This document shows positions 44,826 to 53,981 of a stretch of DNA of 64,000 nucleotides, one piece after another. This stretch comes from Halovivax ruber XH-70 (GTDB lineage Archaea; Halobacteriota; Halobacteria; Halobacteriales; Natrialbaceae). Each line of letters begins with the position of its first letter. The first letter of the stretch is position 1. Below the pieces are notes generated by a model. The model made no database searches and was not told the DNA's origin. It saw only the letters and a list, made by a program, of their open reading frames with translations. The stretch covers positions 868,001 to 932,000 of the forward strand of contig NC_019964.1 in NCBI RefSeq assembly GCF_000328525.1. Reading direction: 5' to 3'. The translations under genes and the position numbers were made by a program.

Positions 44826-44927
44826 GGGACGTCGGTCCTGTCCTGCCGAGAGCCTGCTGCGTGGCGCCTGCCCACCCGCGACTTCGAAGAGAAAGCATAT
44901 GGGCCAGGCGTTCCTGGAACTGGTGAA

Positions 44928-45128
44928 ATGGCGAATGGACGGACGGTTGGTGAGGTGCTAGAACGGGTTCGCGACCGACGACGGTCGCAGCGCTGCCCGA
45001 CGTGTGATTCGACCGTGACGATTCGGGGCTATCACGGCGAGTACCGGTGGTCCTGTCTCGACTGTGACGCCGTGGGCTTCGGCTATCGGTCGCGATCGGA
45101 AGCCATCGACGGGGCTCGATCGCGATGA
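44928..45128 (+). CDS. Small zinc-ribbon protein
   Basis: A 66-residue protein with CPTCDSTVTIRGYHGEY and SCLDCDAVGFGY, two CxxC knuckles making one zinc ribbon, preceded by a basic helix. Such small zinc-finger proteins are numerous in haloarchaea; the function of this one is unknown. Confidence 0.68.
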   Translation: MANGRTVGEVLERVRDRRRSQRCPTCDSTVTIRGYHGEYRWSCLDCDAVGFGYRSRSEAIDGARSR

Positions 45129-45300
45129 TCGGCTAACGCTGGTCGGGATGACCAGCCGGGTCCGATCGCAGTGATCGTCGTGGTCCGCCGCAGTCCTCCC
45201 CAGGATACCCTTTCTGCCGGCCGAAGCACGGTCGAGCGGTCGCTTCGTGTATCGCCGCCGGTGGAAACACCTTTCTCGGCTGGCCCGCGAGACACGCTCG

Positions 45301-45636
45301 ATGCGGGGCACATCTACGGACGTGGAATCGTCGGCCGATCGGTCGCGCAGGCGGCTGGTCGGGTGGGGACTGGGGATCGTCGTTTTCGTAGTGGGAATCG
45401 GCCACCTCTTCGTCGTGCAATCGGTGACGGGGCTGTACTGGGGGATTCCGGGCTGGTTGTGGGTCCAGCTCGCCGTCTTGGGTGGGTTGCTCGTCCTGGC
45501 CTGGCTCGCGATTTCCGCGGTCGCCGGTGGCGAGGCGTCCACGGCGTCGACGCCGATGGATGGTGACTCGTCCAGGTCGGTTGGTAACTCGCCCGAGTCG
45601 GAAGGTGGCTCGGCCACGACGGGTGGTGACTCGTGA
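45301..45636 (+). CDS. DUF3311 small membrane protein
   Basis: A 111-residue protein with two membrane helices (WGLGIVVFVVGIGHLFVVQ and WLWVQLAVLGGLLVLAWLAI) and a Ser/Gly/Thr-rich C-terminal tail. DUF3311 proteins usually accompany a sodium:solute symporter, as here: the stop overlaps the symporter's GTG by 4 nt (GTGA). Probably an accessory subunit. ATG 45301 is used. Confidence 0.75.
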   Translation: MRGTSTDVESSADRSRRRLVGWGLGIVVFVVGIGHLFVVQSVTGLYWGIPGWLWVQLAVLGGLLVLAWLAISAVAGGEASTASTPMDGDSSRSVGNSPESEGGSATTGGDS

Positions 45637-47102
45637 CGGCGTCGATCGCGCAGGTGACCTTCGCCGGCTACCTCGCGCTGATGCTGGTGATCGGCGTCTA
45701 CGCCGGCCGGTTTACCGAGCGAACGCCCGCCGATTTCTACGTCGCGGGTCGGACGGTCGGCCCGCTCGCACTGGCGTTGACGCTCGTCGCGACCGTCCTG
45801 AGTGCGTTTACCGTCTTCGGCATCGGTGCGCAGACAGTCGGGACCGGGCTCGGCGCGTTCTCGTTTCTCGGCCTCGCGGCCGTCTTCTACACGTTCGTCT
45901 TCGCGTCGGTCGGCGTGACACTCTATCGCATCGGCCGGCAACGCGACGTGCTCACGCCCGCGGAGTACATCAGGGAGCGATACGAGAGTCCGACCCTGGG
46001 CATCGTCTACCTCGCCGTCACGGGCATCTTCATGATCGCGATGCTCGCCGGCCAGCTCATCGGCGGCGGCGTCGCGCTCGATACACTGGTCGACATTCCG
46101 TACACGGCCGCTATCCTGGTCATGGCCGCGTTCATGATCGTCTACGTCCACCTGGCCGGCTACCGCGGCGTCGTCTGGTCCGACGTCGTTCAGTCGACGG
46201 TCCTGTTCGTCGTCCTGGCCGGCGTCGTCGGCTACGTGATGATCGGTCTCGACAGCGCGTCCATCGCGGCCGAGGCGGCGACGGTCGAACCGTCGCTCTT
46301 CACTCTCCCTGGGCCGAAGGGGACCTGGACACCGCTCGCGATCGCGACCGCTGCCCTCGCCTTCACGGTCGGCGTCCCCGGCTACCCGCACACGATACAG
46401 CGGTACTTCTCGGCCGCCGACGAGACGACGCTTCGCCGGTCGGGCGTGCTGTTCGCGCTGGTCGCGATCCCGATCTATCTGTTCGGCACGCTACTCGGGG
46501 CGTGGGCGCTCGGCGTCGTCTCGGTCCCAGACCCGTCGGATCACGTTATCCCGGTGTTCATCGAGTCGATCTCGCACCCGGTCGTGTTCGGGATCGCGAT
46601 GGCGGCGGCGACGGCGGCGATCATGTCGACGGCCGACTCCGTCGCGCTCACGATGAGTTCGATGCTAAGCCGGGACGTCTACCGGGTCGTCGTCGATCCG
46701 GCCGCGAGTGACGAGCGCGAGGTAGTGATGACGCAGGCCTTCCTGATCGCCACCGTGGTCCTGTCGGTCCTGCTCGCCCTCGCCCAACCGGCGGGGATCT
46801 TCGACCTGATCGCGTTCGCCGTCGTCGGCTTCGCGACGACGACCGCCCCCGTCTTCCTCGGTGCCTACTGGCGTGGTGCGACGGTCGCCGGTGGCGTCGC
46901 GTCGCTCGTGCTCGGGCCGGGCGTGACGATCCTGTTCTTCCTCGAGGTCATCCCACCGACGTACACCTTCGGGATGCACTACGGATTTGTCGGTGTCCTC
47001 GTCGCCTACGGTATCTTCGTCGGCGTGAGTCTGCTCACCTCGGCGCCGGATGCTCACTCGATTAGCGCGTACAGCCGATCGATCGTCCTCGATCGAGAGT
47101 GA
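45633..47102 (+). CDS. Sodium:solute symporter (SSS family)
   Basis: A 489-residue transporter with about 13 membrane helices of the LeuT fold. Family landmarks: DFYVAGRTVGPLAL, AGYRGVVWSDVVQ (Na+-site region) and MAAATAAIMSTADS. Relatives with a DUF3311 partner include pantothenate and organic-acid transporters; the substrate here is unknown. It starts at a GTG overlapping the upstream gene, so the two are translated together. Confidence 0.87.
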   Translation: MTASIAQVTFAGYLALMLVIGVYAGRFTERTPADFYVAGRTVGPLALALTLVATVLSAFTVFGIGAQTVGTGLGAFSFLGLAAVFYTFVFASVGVTLYRIGRQRDVLTPAEYIRERYESPTLGIVYLAVTGIFMIAMLAGQLIGGGVALDTLVDIPYTAAILVMAAFMIVYVHLAGYRGVVWSDVVQSTVLFVVLAGVVGYVMIGLDSASIAAEAATVEPSLFTLPGPKGTWTPLAIATAALAFTVGVPGYPHTIQRYFSAADETTLRRSGVLFALVAIPIYLFGTLLGAWALGVVSVPDPSDHVIPVFIESISHPVVFGIAMAAATAAIMSTADSVALTMSSMLSRDVYRVVVDPAASDEREVVMTQAFLIATVVLSVLLALAQPAGIFDLIAFAVVGFATTTAPVFLGAYWRGATVAGGVASLVLGPGVTILFFLEVIPPTYTFGMHYGFVGVLVAYGIFVGVSLLTSAPDAHSISAYSRSIVLDRE

Positions 47103-47305
47103 TCGCACGGTTGGCCGCACGACTGGTTGGCCGGACACGGCAACGCTTTCCGGAAGGCCGGACGTCTCCGAATCGGTGCTGACGGAGCGTGCAGTCCGGT
47201 CTGCACCTGTCCGTCCGGCATCTCGCTCTCGCCGGCGTCAGCGCCCGCGGTGAATCCGGACCCCACTGACAGCACTATTTGACTGGCTTCCGTAGGTCCG
47301 GCTGC

Positions 47306-48193
47306 ATGACGGACCACGATACGACCGCACTCGTGACGGCGGACTGGGTCGAGAATCATCTCGATGACTTTCAGTCGGACGATCCCGCGTACCGACTGCT
47401 CGAAGTCAACAATCCGACGGTAACGGCGGATTCGGACTACACACCCTACGAGGAGGGCCACATTCCGGGGGCGACCTTCTTCGACTGGGACGAGGACCTG
47501 AGCGATCCGGTCCAGCGAGACCTCCTGGGGAAGGAGGCGTTCGAGGACCTGAACGCCCAGGCGGGGATCACCGAGGACTCGACGGTCGTCATCTACGGCG
47601 GCGGGCGTGTCCCCAACTGGTTCGCGCTCTTCGCCTACTGGGAGTACAAGTACTACGGCCACGACGACGTTCGCGTGATCGACGGGGGCAAGCCCTACTG
47701 GGTCGCGAACGACTACCCGCTGACCACGGACGTCCCCGAGTTCTCACCCCAGGCGTACACTGCGTCCGGCCCGTTCGAGGACATCCGCGCCTACCGGGAC
47801 GACGTCGAGCAGGCGGTCGACACCGGCGTCCCGCTGGTCGACGTTCGCTCGCCCGAGGAGTTCACCGGTGAGGTCATCGCGCCTGAGGGCCTGCAGGAGA
47901 CGGCCCAGCGCGGTGGGCACATTCCCGGCGCGCAGAACGTCCCAACGACCTCGGTGCTGAACGAGGACGGCACGTTCAAAGACCCCGACGAACTGCGCGA
48001 ACTGTATCGTGACGTGGGGATCGAGGACGATCAGGAGGTCGTCACCTACTGCCGCGTCGGTGAGCGCTCGTCGATCGAGTGGTACGTCCTCGCCGAACTG
48101 CTCGGCTTCGACGACGTGCAGAACTACGACGGCTCCTGGACGGAGTGGGGGAACATCATCCGGGCACCGATCGAGACCGGCGAGGCCGAGTGA
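47306..48193 (+). CDS. Tandem-rhodanese sulfurtransferase
   Basis: A 295-residue protein with two rhodanese domains: an inactive N-terminal one (DWVENHLDD... GHIPGATFFDWDEDL) and a catalytic C-terminal one (VPLVDVRSPEEF, GHIPGAQNVP) with active-site loop YCRVGERSS (Cys 249). It transfers sulfane sulfur from thiosulfate or 3-mercaptopyruvate to thiol acceptors. ATG 47306 begins the mature domain; the TTG/GTG-type start nine codons upstream is less likely. Confidence 0.88.
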   Translation: MTDHDTTALVTADWVENHLDDFQSDDPAYRLLEVNNPTVTADSDYTPYEEGHIPGATFFDWDEDLSDPVQRDLLGKEAFEDLNAQAGITEDSTVVIYGGGRVPNWFALFAYWEYKYYGHDDVRVIDGGKPYWVANDYPLTTDVPEFSPQAYTASGPFEDIRAYRDDVEQAVDTGVPLVDVRSPEEFTGEVIAPEGLQETAQRGGHIPGAQNVPTTSVLNEDGTFKDPDELRELYRDVGIEDDQEVVTYCRVGERSSIEWYVLAELLGFDDVQNYDGSWTEWGNIIRAPIETGEAE

Positions 48194-48320
48194 CGCCCAG
48201 TCGGGTCCGGTGAGTGGCCAGCCTCGCCGATCGGGTGGCCCGCGTTCGATCGTGTGCCGTGGGCACACGACACGATGGTGTTTCGAGCCGAAAGGGGTAT
48301 ACCGCCCCCTGACCAACCAG

Positions 48321-48335
48321 TCAGTCAGTGACTGA
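48321..48335. promoter_or_regulatory. Palindromic TetR-type operator overlapping tetR start
   Basis: TCAGTCA, central G, TGACTGA: a perfect 7-bp inverted repeat spanning the GTG start (48328). A GGGGTATACC box about 30 nt upstream is the likely TATA element, so a dimeric repressor bound here would block transcription of tetR and the MATE gene. Confidence 0.55.
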
Positions 48336-49062
48336 CGACGCACGCGACGCGATCATGCAGGCGACGTACGAGGCGCTCTGTGCGGACGGCTACAGTGACC
48401 TCACTGCCCAGCGCATCGCCGATCGAACCGAGATGAGCAAGGGGTCGCTGTTCTACCACTACGACTCCGTCGACGACTTGCTCGCATCGTTTATCGAGTA
48501 TCTACTCGCCGGCTACGGGCACCGTGCCGAGGCACTCGATGGCTTCCCGCCGGAAGAGCGCCTCGCCGCGTACGTCGAGTGGTGGTTCGACATCTCGACG
48601 GCCGAGGGAACCGGCCACCACACGGCGATGCTGGAACTGCGCGCGCAGGCACCGTACAACGAACTGTTTCAGGAGAAGCTACGGGAGAGCGACGAGGCGC
48701 TGCGCGACACGCTGGTCGATATCCTGACGGCGGGCATCGAGACCGGGGCATTCGTCGATCACGACCCGGCGATCGCGGCCGATTTCCTCCTGGGCGCGTT
48801 CGTTGGGGCGCGAGTTCGTCACTTCACGCTTGGGCGAGCGACCTACAGTGAACACGCCTACGAGGCGACCAGGGAGTACATCGAGACCGAAATCCTGACA
48901 CCTGAGACGACGTATCCCGACGAACCGGCCGTCACGTTTCCGCCGGACGAGCGGTTCGCGGATACTGGCGACGAACACGCTGTCCCCAGTGGCGCTGAAC
49001 AGGACGATCGAACCGAGGCCGCGACGGCCGACGCGGCGAGCGAGCACGAGGACACCGAATGA
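48328..49062 (+). CDS. TetR/AcrR family repressor
   Basis: A 244-residue regulator. N-terminal HTH: YEALCADGYSDLTAQRIADRTEMSKGSLFYHYDSVDDLL, the classic TetR signature. The rest is the helical ligand/dimer domain, with an acidic C-terminal tail. It overlaps the downstream MATE gene by ATGA, so it probably represses the efflux pump and itself through the palindrome at its start codon. Leaderless or near-leaderless, GTG start. Confidence 0.87.
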   Translation: MTDDARDAIMQATYEALCADGYSDLTAQRIADRTEMSKGSLFYHYDSVDDLLASFIEYLLAGYGHRAEALDGFPPEERLAAYVEWWFDISTAEGTGHHTAMLELRAQAPYNELFQEKLRESDEALRDTLVDILTAGIETGAFVDHDPAIAADFLLGAFVGARVRHFTLGRATYSEHAYEATREYIETEILTPETTYPDEPAVTFPPDERFADTGDEHAVPSGAEQDDRTEAATADAASEHEDTE

Positions 49063-50537
49063 GCTCGGAGACGGATCGGTCAGTCAACGTCACCGACGGT
49101 GACCTGTTCAAGCCCCTGATGGTGCTGTCGGCGCCCATCGTCGGTTCACAGGTCCTGAACGTCGGCTACAACATGGCCGACACGTTCTGGGTCGGCCGGC
49201 TCGGCGGCGACGCCATCGCGGCGCTGTCGTACTCCTGGGCGGTCGTCTTCCTGATGATCAGCGTCGGTGGCGGACTCACCGTCGCGGGGACGGTTCTCAT
49301 CGCCCAGAACAAGGGTGCGGGCAAGACGGCTCGCGCGAGTCACATCGCCGGCCAGACGCTCGCGTTCGTGACGGTCGTCGCGCTGGCCCTCGCCACGGTG
49401 GGCTATCTCCTCACGCCGTGGCTCATGCGGATGGTCGGTGCCGATCCGGGCGGCGATGCCTACGCCTTCGCGGTCGGCTACACCCGGATCATGTTCGTCG
49501 GGATCGCCTTCATGTTCTGGTTCTTCATCTTCGACGCGCTCTCGCGCGGCTGGGGTGACACCCGAACGCCGCTGTACCTGATGGCGATCAGCGTCGGCCT
49601 GAACGTCGTGATCGATCCCGTTTTGATCCTCGGATTCGACGGCAATCCGCTGTTCGCCTGGCTCGGGCTGACCGATCTCGAGTCGTCGCTGTACGCCGCG
49701 ACTGGCTTCACCGGCTGGGGCGTCGACGGGGCGGCGATCGCGACGATCTTCTCGCGGGCAGTCGCGGCGATAATCGGGCTCTTCTTGCTCTTTTCGGGGC
49801 GCGTCGGGCTCGAACCCTCGCTGTCCGATCTGTGGCTCGAACGCGAGACCGTCCGGAAGATACTCGATATCGGCGCGCCGATCGCCACCGAGCAGGGCTT
49901 TCGGGCGTTCGGCATCACTGTCCTGACGGCCATCATCGCGCTGGCCGGGACCGAGGCGGTCGCCGCGTACGGGATCGTCACGCGACTGTCGTCGCTGCTT
50001 TACATGCCTGCACTGGGGCTCGCGCGCGGCACCGAGACCGTCGTCGGGCAGAACCTCGGCGCCGATCAGGTCGACCGGGCGAAACGAGCCGTCAAGTTGA
50101 GTTCGATGGTCATCGTCGGCGTCTTCGTCGTGGTCATCGCGATCGCCTATCCCTACGCCGAGGCCATCGCAGGCGTCTTCATCACGCCCGACGCCGAGAA
50201 CGCCGACGTGGTGATCGAGTACGCCGCCGCCTACGTCTTCATCGCCGGCCCGTCGTACGTCTTCCTCGGCGTCTTCCAGATCCTCCTGGGCGGACTCCGG
50301 GGGAGCGGGTCGACGAAAGCCGCGATGGTCCTCTCCGTACAGGAGCTGTGGGTCTGGCGGATCCCAATCGCCATCGTCGCCGTCGTCGCCTTCGAGATGG
50401 GCGTCGTCGGCGTTTGGTACGCCGTCGCCATCTCGTTCGTCGCCTCGGCGATCGTCACGGGACTGTGGTTCCTCCGCGGAACCTGGACGGACAACGTCGT
50501 CGAGGAGGACGTCGCGACGCCTGTCGCGGGAGACTGA
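49059..50537 (+). CDS. MATE family efflux transporter
   Basis: A 492-residue protein with 12 membrane helices. MATE features: PLMVLSAPIVGSQVLNVGYNMADTFWVGRLG at the start, GTVLIAQNKGAGK, and a repeat of the same pattern in the second half (APIATEQGFRAFG, GTETVVGQNLGA). It exports drugs or metabolites against Na+ or H+. Its start overlaps the tetR stop by 4 nt, indicating a regulated operon. Confidence 0.9.
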   Translation: MSSETDRSVNVTDGDLFKPLMVLSAPIVGSQVLNVGYNMADTFWVGRLGGDAIAALSYSWAVVFLMISVGGGLTVAGTVLIAQNKGAGKTARASHIAGQTLAFVTVVALALATVGYLLTPWLMRMVGADPGGDAYAFAVGYTRIMFVGIAFMFWFFIFDALSRGWGDTRTPLYLMAISVGLNVVIDPVLILGFDGNPLFAWLGLTDLESSLYAATGFTGWGVDGAAIATIFSRAVAAIIGLFLLFSGRVGLEPSLSDLWLERETVRKILDIGAPIATEQGFRAFGITVLTAIIALAGTEAVAAYGIVTRLSSLLYMPALGLARGTETVVGQNLGADQVDRAKRAVKLSSMVIVGVFVVVIAIAYPYAEAIAGVFITPDAENADVVIEYAAAYVFIAGPSYVFLGVFQILLGGLRGSGSTKAAMVLSVQELWVWRIPIAIVAVVAFEMGVVGVWYAVAISFVASAIVTGLWFLRGTWTDNVVEEDVATPVAGD

Positions 50538-50563
50538 TTTCTTCGGCTGCTGATCCGTTCCCC

Positions 50564-51841
50564 CTACCACGCTGTCAGCGCCCGGGGCCCGTGGAGCCAG
50601 ACGAGGACGGCGAGGAAGGCCCCTGCGCCGGTCAGTGCGAACGCGCCGCCGACGTAGAAGACCGAGGCCATACTCACTTCGTACATGAGCCAGCCACCGA
50701 GCAGCGGCGCGATCACGCTGCCGGGGCGCCAGACGAGTTCGCGAATCCCGAAACTGGAGGCGACGCCGCCGTCCTCGGTGCCTTCGTCGGCGAACAGCGC
50801 CATACTGGCGGGTTCGCGGAAACTGTCCGCGACGCCGAGGAGGGCAGAGAGGGTGACGAGTGGAACGAACGCCGGCGAGACGTCGCCGACGAGGGGTAAC
50901 GCGGTCGGCAGGCCCACCGCGGAGCCGATCGCCGGCGCGAAGGGGACGACGAGTGCGACGAGTCCGTACGCCGCCCCGCCGGCGAAGACGAACAGCGCAC
51001 GTCCGTGTATGTCCGAGAGCCGGCCGGTGAACGTCTGGCCCACCATATTGGTGAATTTCTCACTCGTGACGGCGACGGCCACCGCTAACCCGCCGTAGGC
51101 GAGGCCGCCGTCCGCCGCTTCGACGCCGGCGAAGATGGGCACCCACGTCCGAACGAGCGTCACGGCGAAGGCGTACTGGAAGCGAAAGGTCGAGAGCGTG
51201 ATGATCCGTCGGTTCAGCGCGAGATCGCTGAAGGGAAATCCCTCGATTCGAGTCTCGTCGGGATCGAGATACCGATAGGTCACTGCCCAGGCGACGAGCA
51301 TGGTCACAACGATGATCGCGAAAATCGGGCCGAAACCGACAGCGTCGTAGATCGCTCCGGCGCTGAGTCCACCGATGATCGACGCGGCGAAGCTTGCGGC
51401 GTTCGCCTTCCCGATGTGGGTGGCACGCGTCTCTTCGCGTGCGAGCTGGCCGACGAGCGAGAGCGTCATGAGTCCGGCACCGGTGACGATGACTCCATGG
51501 AGTGCCCTGACCGCGATGAACGATGCACTGGAGTCGACGAACGGGAACGCCGCGTAGACGAATACCCCGCAGCCGAAGACGACGAGCAGTACCGACCGCT
51601 TGTCGAACCGGTCGCCGGCCCAGGCCAGTGGGACCACGGCGACGGTCTGTGCAAACGTAAAGCCAGTCGTGTACAAACCGACAATCAGGCCAGCACTGAT
51701 TGTCAACCCAAAGATGGACACACCGCTTGGGTCCAGGACGTTGATGTATTCCGGCAACAGCGTGATCAGCGTGATAAAGCCGAAGCCCTCGGCGAATCGG
51801 GCGAGATACAGTGCGCGGAACTGGGTGCTGGACTCGGCCAC
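50564..51841 (-). CDS. Major facilitator superfamily transporter
   Basis: A 425-residue protein with 12 membrane helices and the MFS motif-A-like loops WAGDRFDKRSVL between helices 2 and 3 and GRLSDIHGRALF in the second half. The substrate is unknown. The frame is open to 51946, but GTG 51841 (MAESSTQFRALYLARF) is chosen because it directly precedes the first helix, and an AACATATAC box about 30 nt upstream (near 51870) gives a promoter. Confidence 0.85.
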   Translation of the reverse strand: MAESSTQFRALYLARFAEGFGFITLITLLPEYINVLDPSGVSIFGLTISAGLIVGLYTTGFTFAQTVAVVPLAWAGDRFDKRSVLLVVFGCGVFVYAAFPFVDSSASFIAVRALHGVIVTGAGLMTLSLVGQLAREETRATHIGKANAASFAASIIGGLSAGAIYDAVGFGPIFAIIVVTMLVAWAVTYRYLDPDETRIEGFPFSDLALNRRIITLSTFRFQYAFAVTLVRTWVPIFAGVEAADGGLAYGGLAVAVAVTSEKFTNMVGQTFTGRLSDIHGRALFVFAGGAAYGLVALVVPFAPAIGSAVGLPTALPLVGDVSPAFVPLVTLSALLGVADSFREPASMALFADEGTEDGGVASSFGIRELVWRPGSVIAPLLGGWLMYEVSMASVFYVGGAFALTGAGAFLAVLVWLHGPRALTAW

Positions 51842-52195
51842 GCTGGGAGGTTCGACCGGTTCGGCGTATATGTTTCGAACCGTAACGAATTGACGATACC
51901 ACACCGTCAGACATCCGTCTGCCGAACCTTTTTCAGGAATTACCACCGACTATAGTCTGGCCGCAACGCTCCAGGTTCGCATCCCATTCCCGTGTCCCCC
52001 CTGGGCGTCGGCCCTTTTGAGACGGCGAGCGACGAGCCGCGTATGCCGGCTTCGACACACCCGCTCGCCTTCGACACACCCATCGATTTTCTCTGACTCC
52101 CGTCTCTCGGCCAGCGGCAGCTGTCCGTCGGCGTCCGTCGTTCGAGCAGGCGACCGACGGCACGAGGCTTCCGTCACTGGGGACGTACGGGCCTC
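51842..52195. other. Spacer before zinc-knuckle gene, no gene recognised
   Basis: It contains the MFS promoter (near 51870) and a 10-bp palindrome GACTATAGTC (51948-51957). Open frames on the minus strand (51933-52177) are Arg-rich and unlike known proteins. Nothing else supported. Confidence 0.4.
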
Positions 52196-52345
52196 ATGAA
52201 CGATTCCGAAGCCGAAACCGTTCGCCAGTTGTACGCGTGTGAAACGTGTGGCCTGGTGTACGCCAGATTGGAAGAACCACAGACCTGCCGACTGTGTGAG
52301 ACCGCGCTGTTCGTCGCTGTCTACCCGGCGCCGGTCGACCAGTGA
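52196..52345 (+). CDS. 49-residue double CxxC zinc protein
   Basis: A short ATG frame with YACETCGLVYARLEEPQTC and RLCETALFVAV: two CxxC knuckles 14-15 residues apart, which can bind one zinc ion. This resembles the rubredoxin-like/zinc-finger microproteins (often under 60 residues) of haloarchaea, some involved in stress adaptation. No strong promoter or Shine-Dalgarno sequence is visible. The stop precedes the GNAT gene end by 13 nt, on the opposite strand. Confidence 0.65.
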   Translation: MNDSEAETVRQLYACETCGLVYARLEEPQTCRLCETALFVAVYPAPVDQ

Positions 52346-52358
52346 GGAACGGCGATTA

Positions 52359-53747
52359 TTAGCCGACGCGTTTCTCCATGACGATCTCGTCGTAGTCGCG
52401 TTCGTCTAACGGATACTCGTCGATTCGTTCGTACCCTCGATCGCGATAGAAGTCGGGAAGGAACGGATGTTCTGGCGGTGTCGTCAGCCAGATCGTGTCC
52501 GCGTTTCCGGCGTCGACGGCGGCCTCTGCCGCCGCCAGCAGTTTCGATCCAACGCCCTGCGCTTTCCAGTCGGCGTGAACACCGAGTCGACTCACTTTGA
52601 CCCGATCCGGTGCGGTCGCCTCGAGTCGGACGCCCCCGACGACGGTGTCTTCGACCGTCGCGACGATGACGCCGTTCTCGTCGATCCACGCGCGGAGCAT
52701 CGCCGGCGTCACCGACTCGGCTTTCGCCGGGAAGCCGAGTTCGCGGTTCTGCGCGTACGCACTCCGGTACACGGCCGCGAGCCGGTCCGCATCGTCCGGC
52801 CGCGCCTGCCGGATCCGGACACTCGCCTCACGAACGCCCGTCTCGCCTCGGTCGGTCGGTTCCGTGTCTTCGTTCCCACCTGTCTCGGCGGGTGGGTCAG
52901 TACGCGCTGGATCGTTGGGTGCCTCGTGCTCGTCGGCCGTCGGGTCGGCGGCCTGGTCGCTCGTCGTCTCCTCGGTGTCGGGACGATCTGTGACGTCTTC
53001 GGTGTCGTTCGACTCGTTGCTATCGCTGTCGTCGGACCCGCTCCCGCCGCGTCGACTCTCATCGCGTTCGGCGCCTGCATTCGGTGCCCCCTCGTCGTGA
53101 CCAGTGGTCGCTTCGCCCGTTCCGCCCTGGGATGCCTGTCCGGCTGGGGCGGGCCCGTCGGCGATGGCCCTGTCTGTCGTGACTGACCCGTCTTCTTCGG
53201 CGTGCGTGGGAGACGGTGTGTGATCCGGCGCGGTGTCGGTGTCCTCGCCACCAGCACCAGACTCGGTATCGACGGTCGGCGACGATGGTGCTGCGCCGGG
53301 GTCTGCCGACGGGGATACGCTGTCAGTCCCGGTCGCCGACTCGGGCTCGTCGGCTTCCTGGGTGTCGTTTGACTCCTCATCTCGATCGCCAGCAGTTCTG
53401 TCGTCCCGGCTGTCGTCAGCCCGTTCGTCCTGCTTCTCGTCCGCCTCGTCGGTATGGCTGTCGTCGTCCGCAGCGTCCCGGCGGAACCGGTAGGTGAACC
53501 CGTCCAGGACCTCCCAGAGGTGTTCGTCGTCGACGATCTCCCAGCCGTGGTCGGCGAGGCGCTCGCCGTGTTCGGTGTCCACGGTAAATCGCCACGTCAC
53601 AGCGCCGCTGGCGCGTTCACCCTCGTCCGGCGGTGTCTCCTCGCGCACGGCCCTCAGGACGAGGCCGTCCTCACGCCGGAGGGTGACCGCCTCGTCTCCC
53701 AGCTCCTCCAGATCCCAGTTCATTGGATGGTCATTCTTACTCACCAT
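52359..53747 (-). CDS. GNAT acetyltransferase with long acidic linker
   Basis: A 462-residue protein. N-terminal ~90 residues form a small globular domain (MNWDLEELGDEAVTLRRED... LWEVLDGFTYRFRR). About 220 residues of Glu/Asp/Thr/Ser-rich low complexity follow. The last ~150 residues are a GNAT domain with the acetyl-CoA loop VSRLGVHADWKAQGVGSKLL. It should acetylate an amine; target unknown. The start may be ATG 53747 or ATG 53723 (MNWD). The long linker may tether the enzyme to a complex. Confidence 0.78.
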   Translation of the reverse strand: MVSKNDHPMNWDLEELGDEAVTLRREDGLVLRAVREETPPDEGERASGAVTWRFTVDTEHGERLADHGWEIVDDEHLWEVLDGFTYRFRRDAADDDSHTDEADEKQDERADDSRDDRTAGDRDEESNDTQEADEPESATGTDSVSPSADPGAAPSSPTVDTESGAGGEDTDTAPDHTPSPTHAEEDGSVTTDRAIADGPAPAGQASQGGTGEATTGHDEGAPNAGAERDESRRGGSGSDDSDSNESNDTEDVTDRPDTEETTSDQAADPTADEHEAPNDPARTDPPAETGGNEDTEPTDRGETGVREASVRIRQARPDDADRLAAVYRSAYAQNRELGFPAKAESVTPAMLRAWIDENGVIVATVEDTVVGGVRLEATAPDRVKVSRLGVHADWKAQGVGSKLLAAAEAAVDAGNADTIWLTTPPEHPFLPDFYRDRGYERIDEYPLDERDYDEIVMEKRVG

Positions 53748-53952
53748 TGAAAACGGTCGCGGTGATCGGATTGTCCGTTCAAACGGAGTCGCGTCCGCGA
53801 TCGTGGGGGAGATCTGCCTCGATCCCCGGCGAGGGTCCGGCTGGGGCTCCGTTCTACCCACTGGCAGTCTTCGTCCTCTTCGCTCCCAATGGAGTTGTCC
53901 CGTTTTCGAAACGAGTTCGACTGCTTGCGCCACTGGTCACCCGCACAAACGC

Positions 53953-53960
53953 TTTTAGTA
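53953..53960 (+). promoter_or_regulatory. TATA-like box of APC permease gene
   Basis: TTTTAGTA is centred 26 nt before the GTG at 53982, consistent with a leaderless mRNA. Confidence 0.45.
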
Positions 53961-53981
53961 TTACACTTCGAGTGAGAGAAT

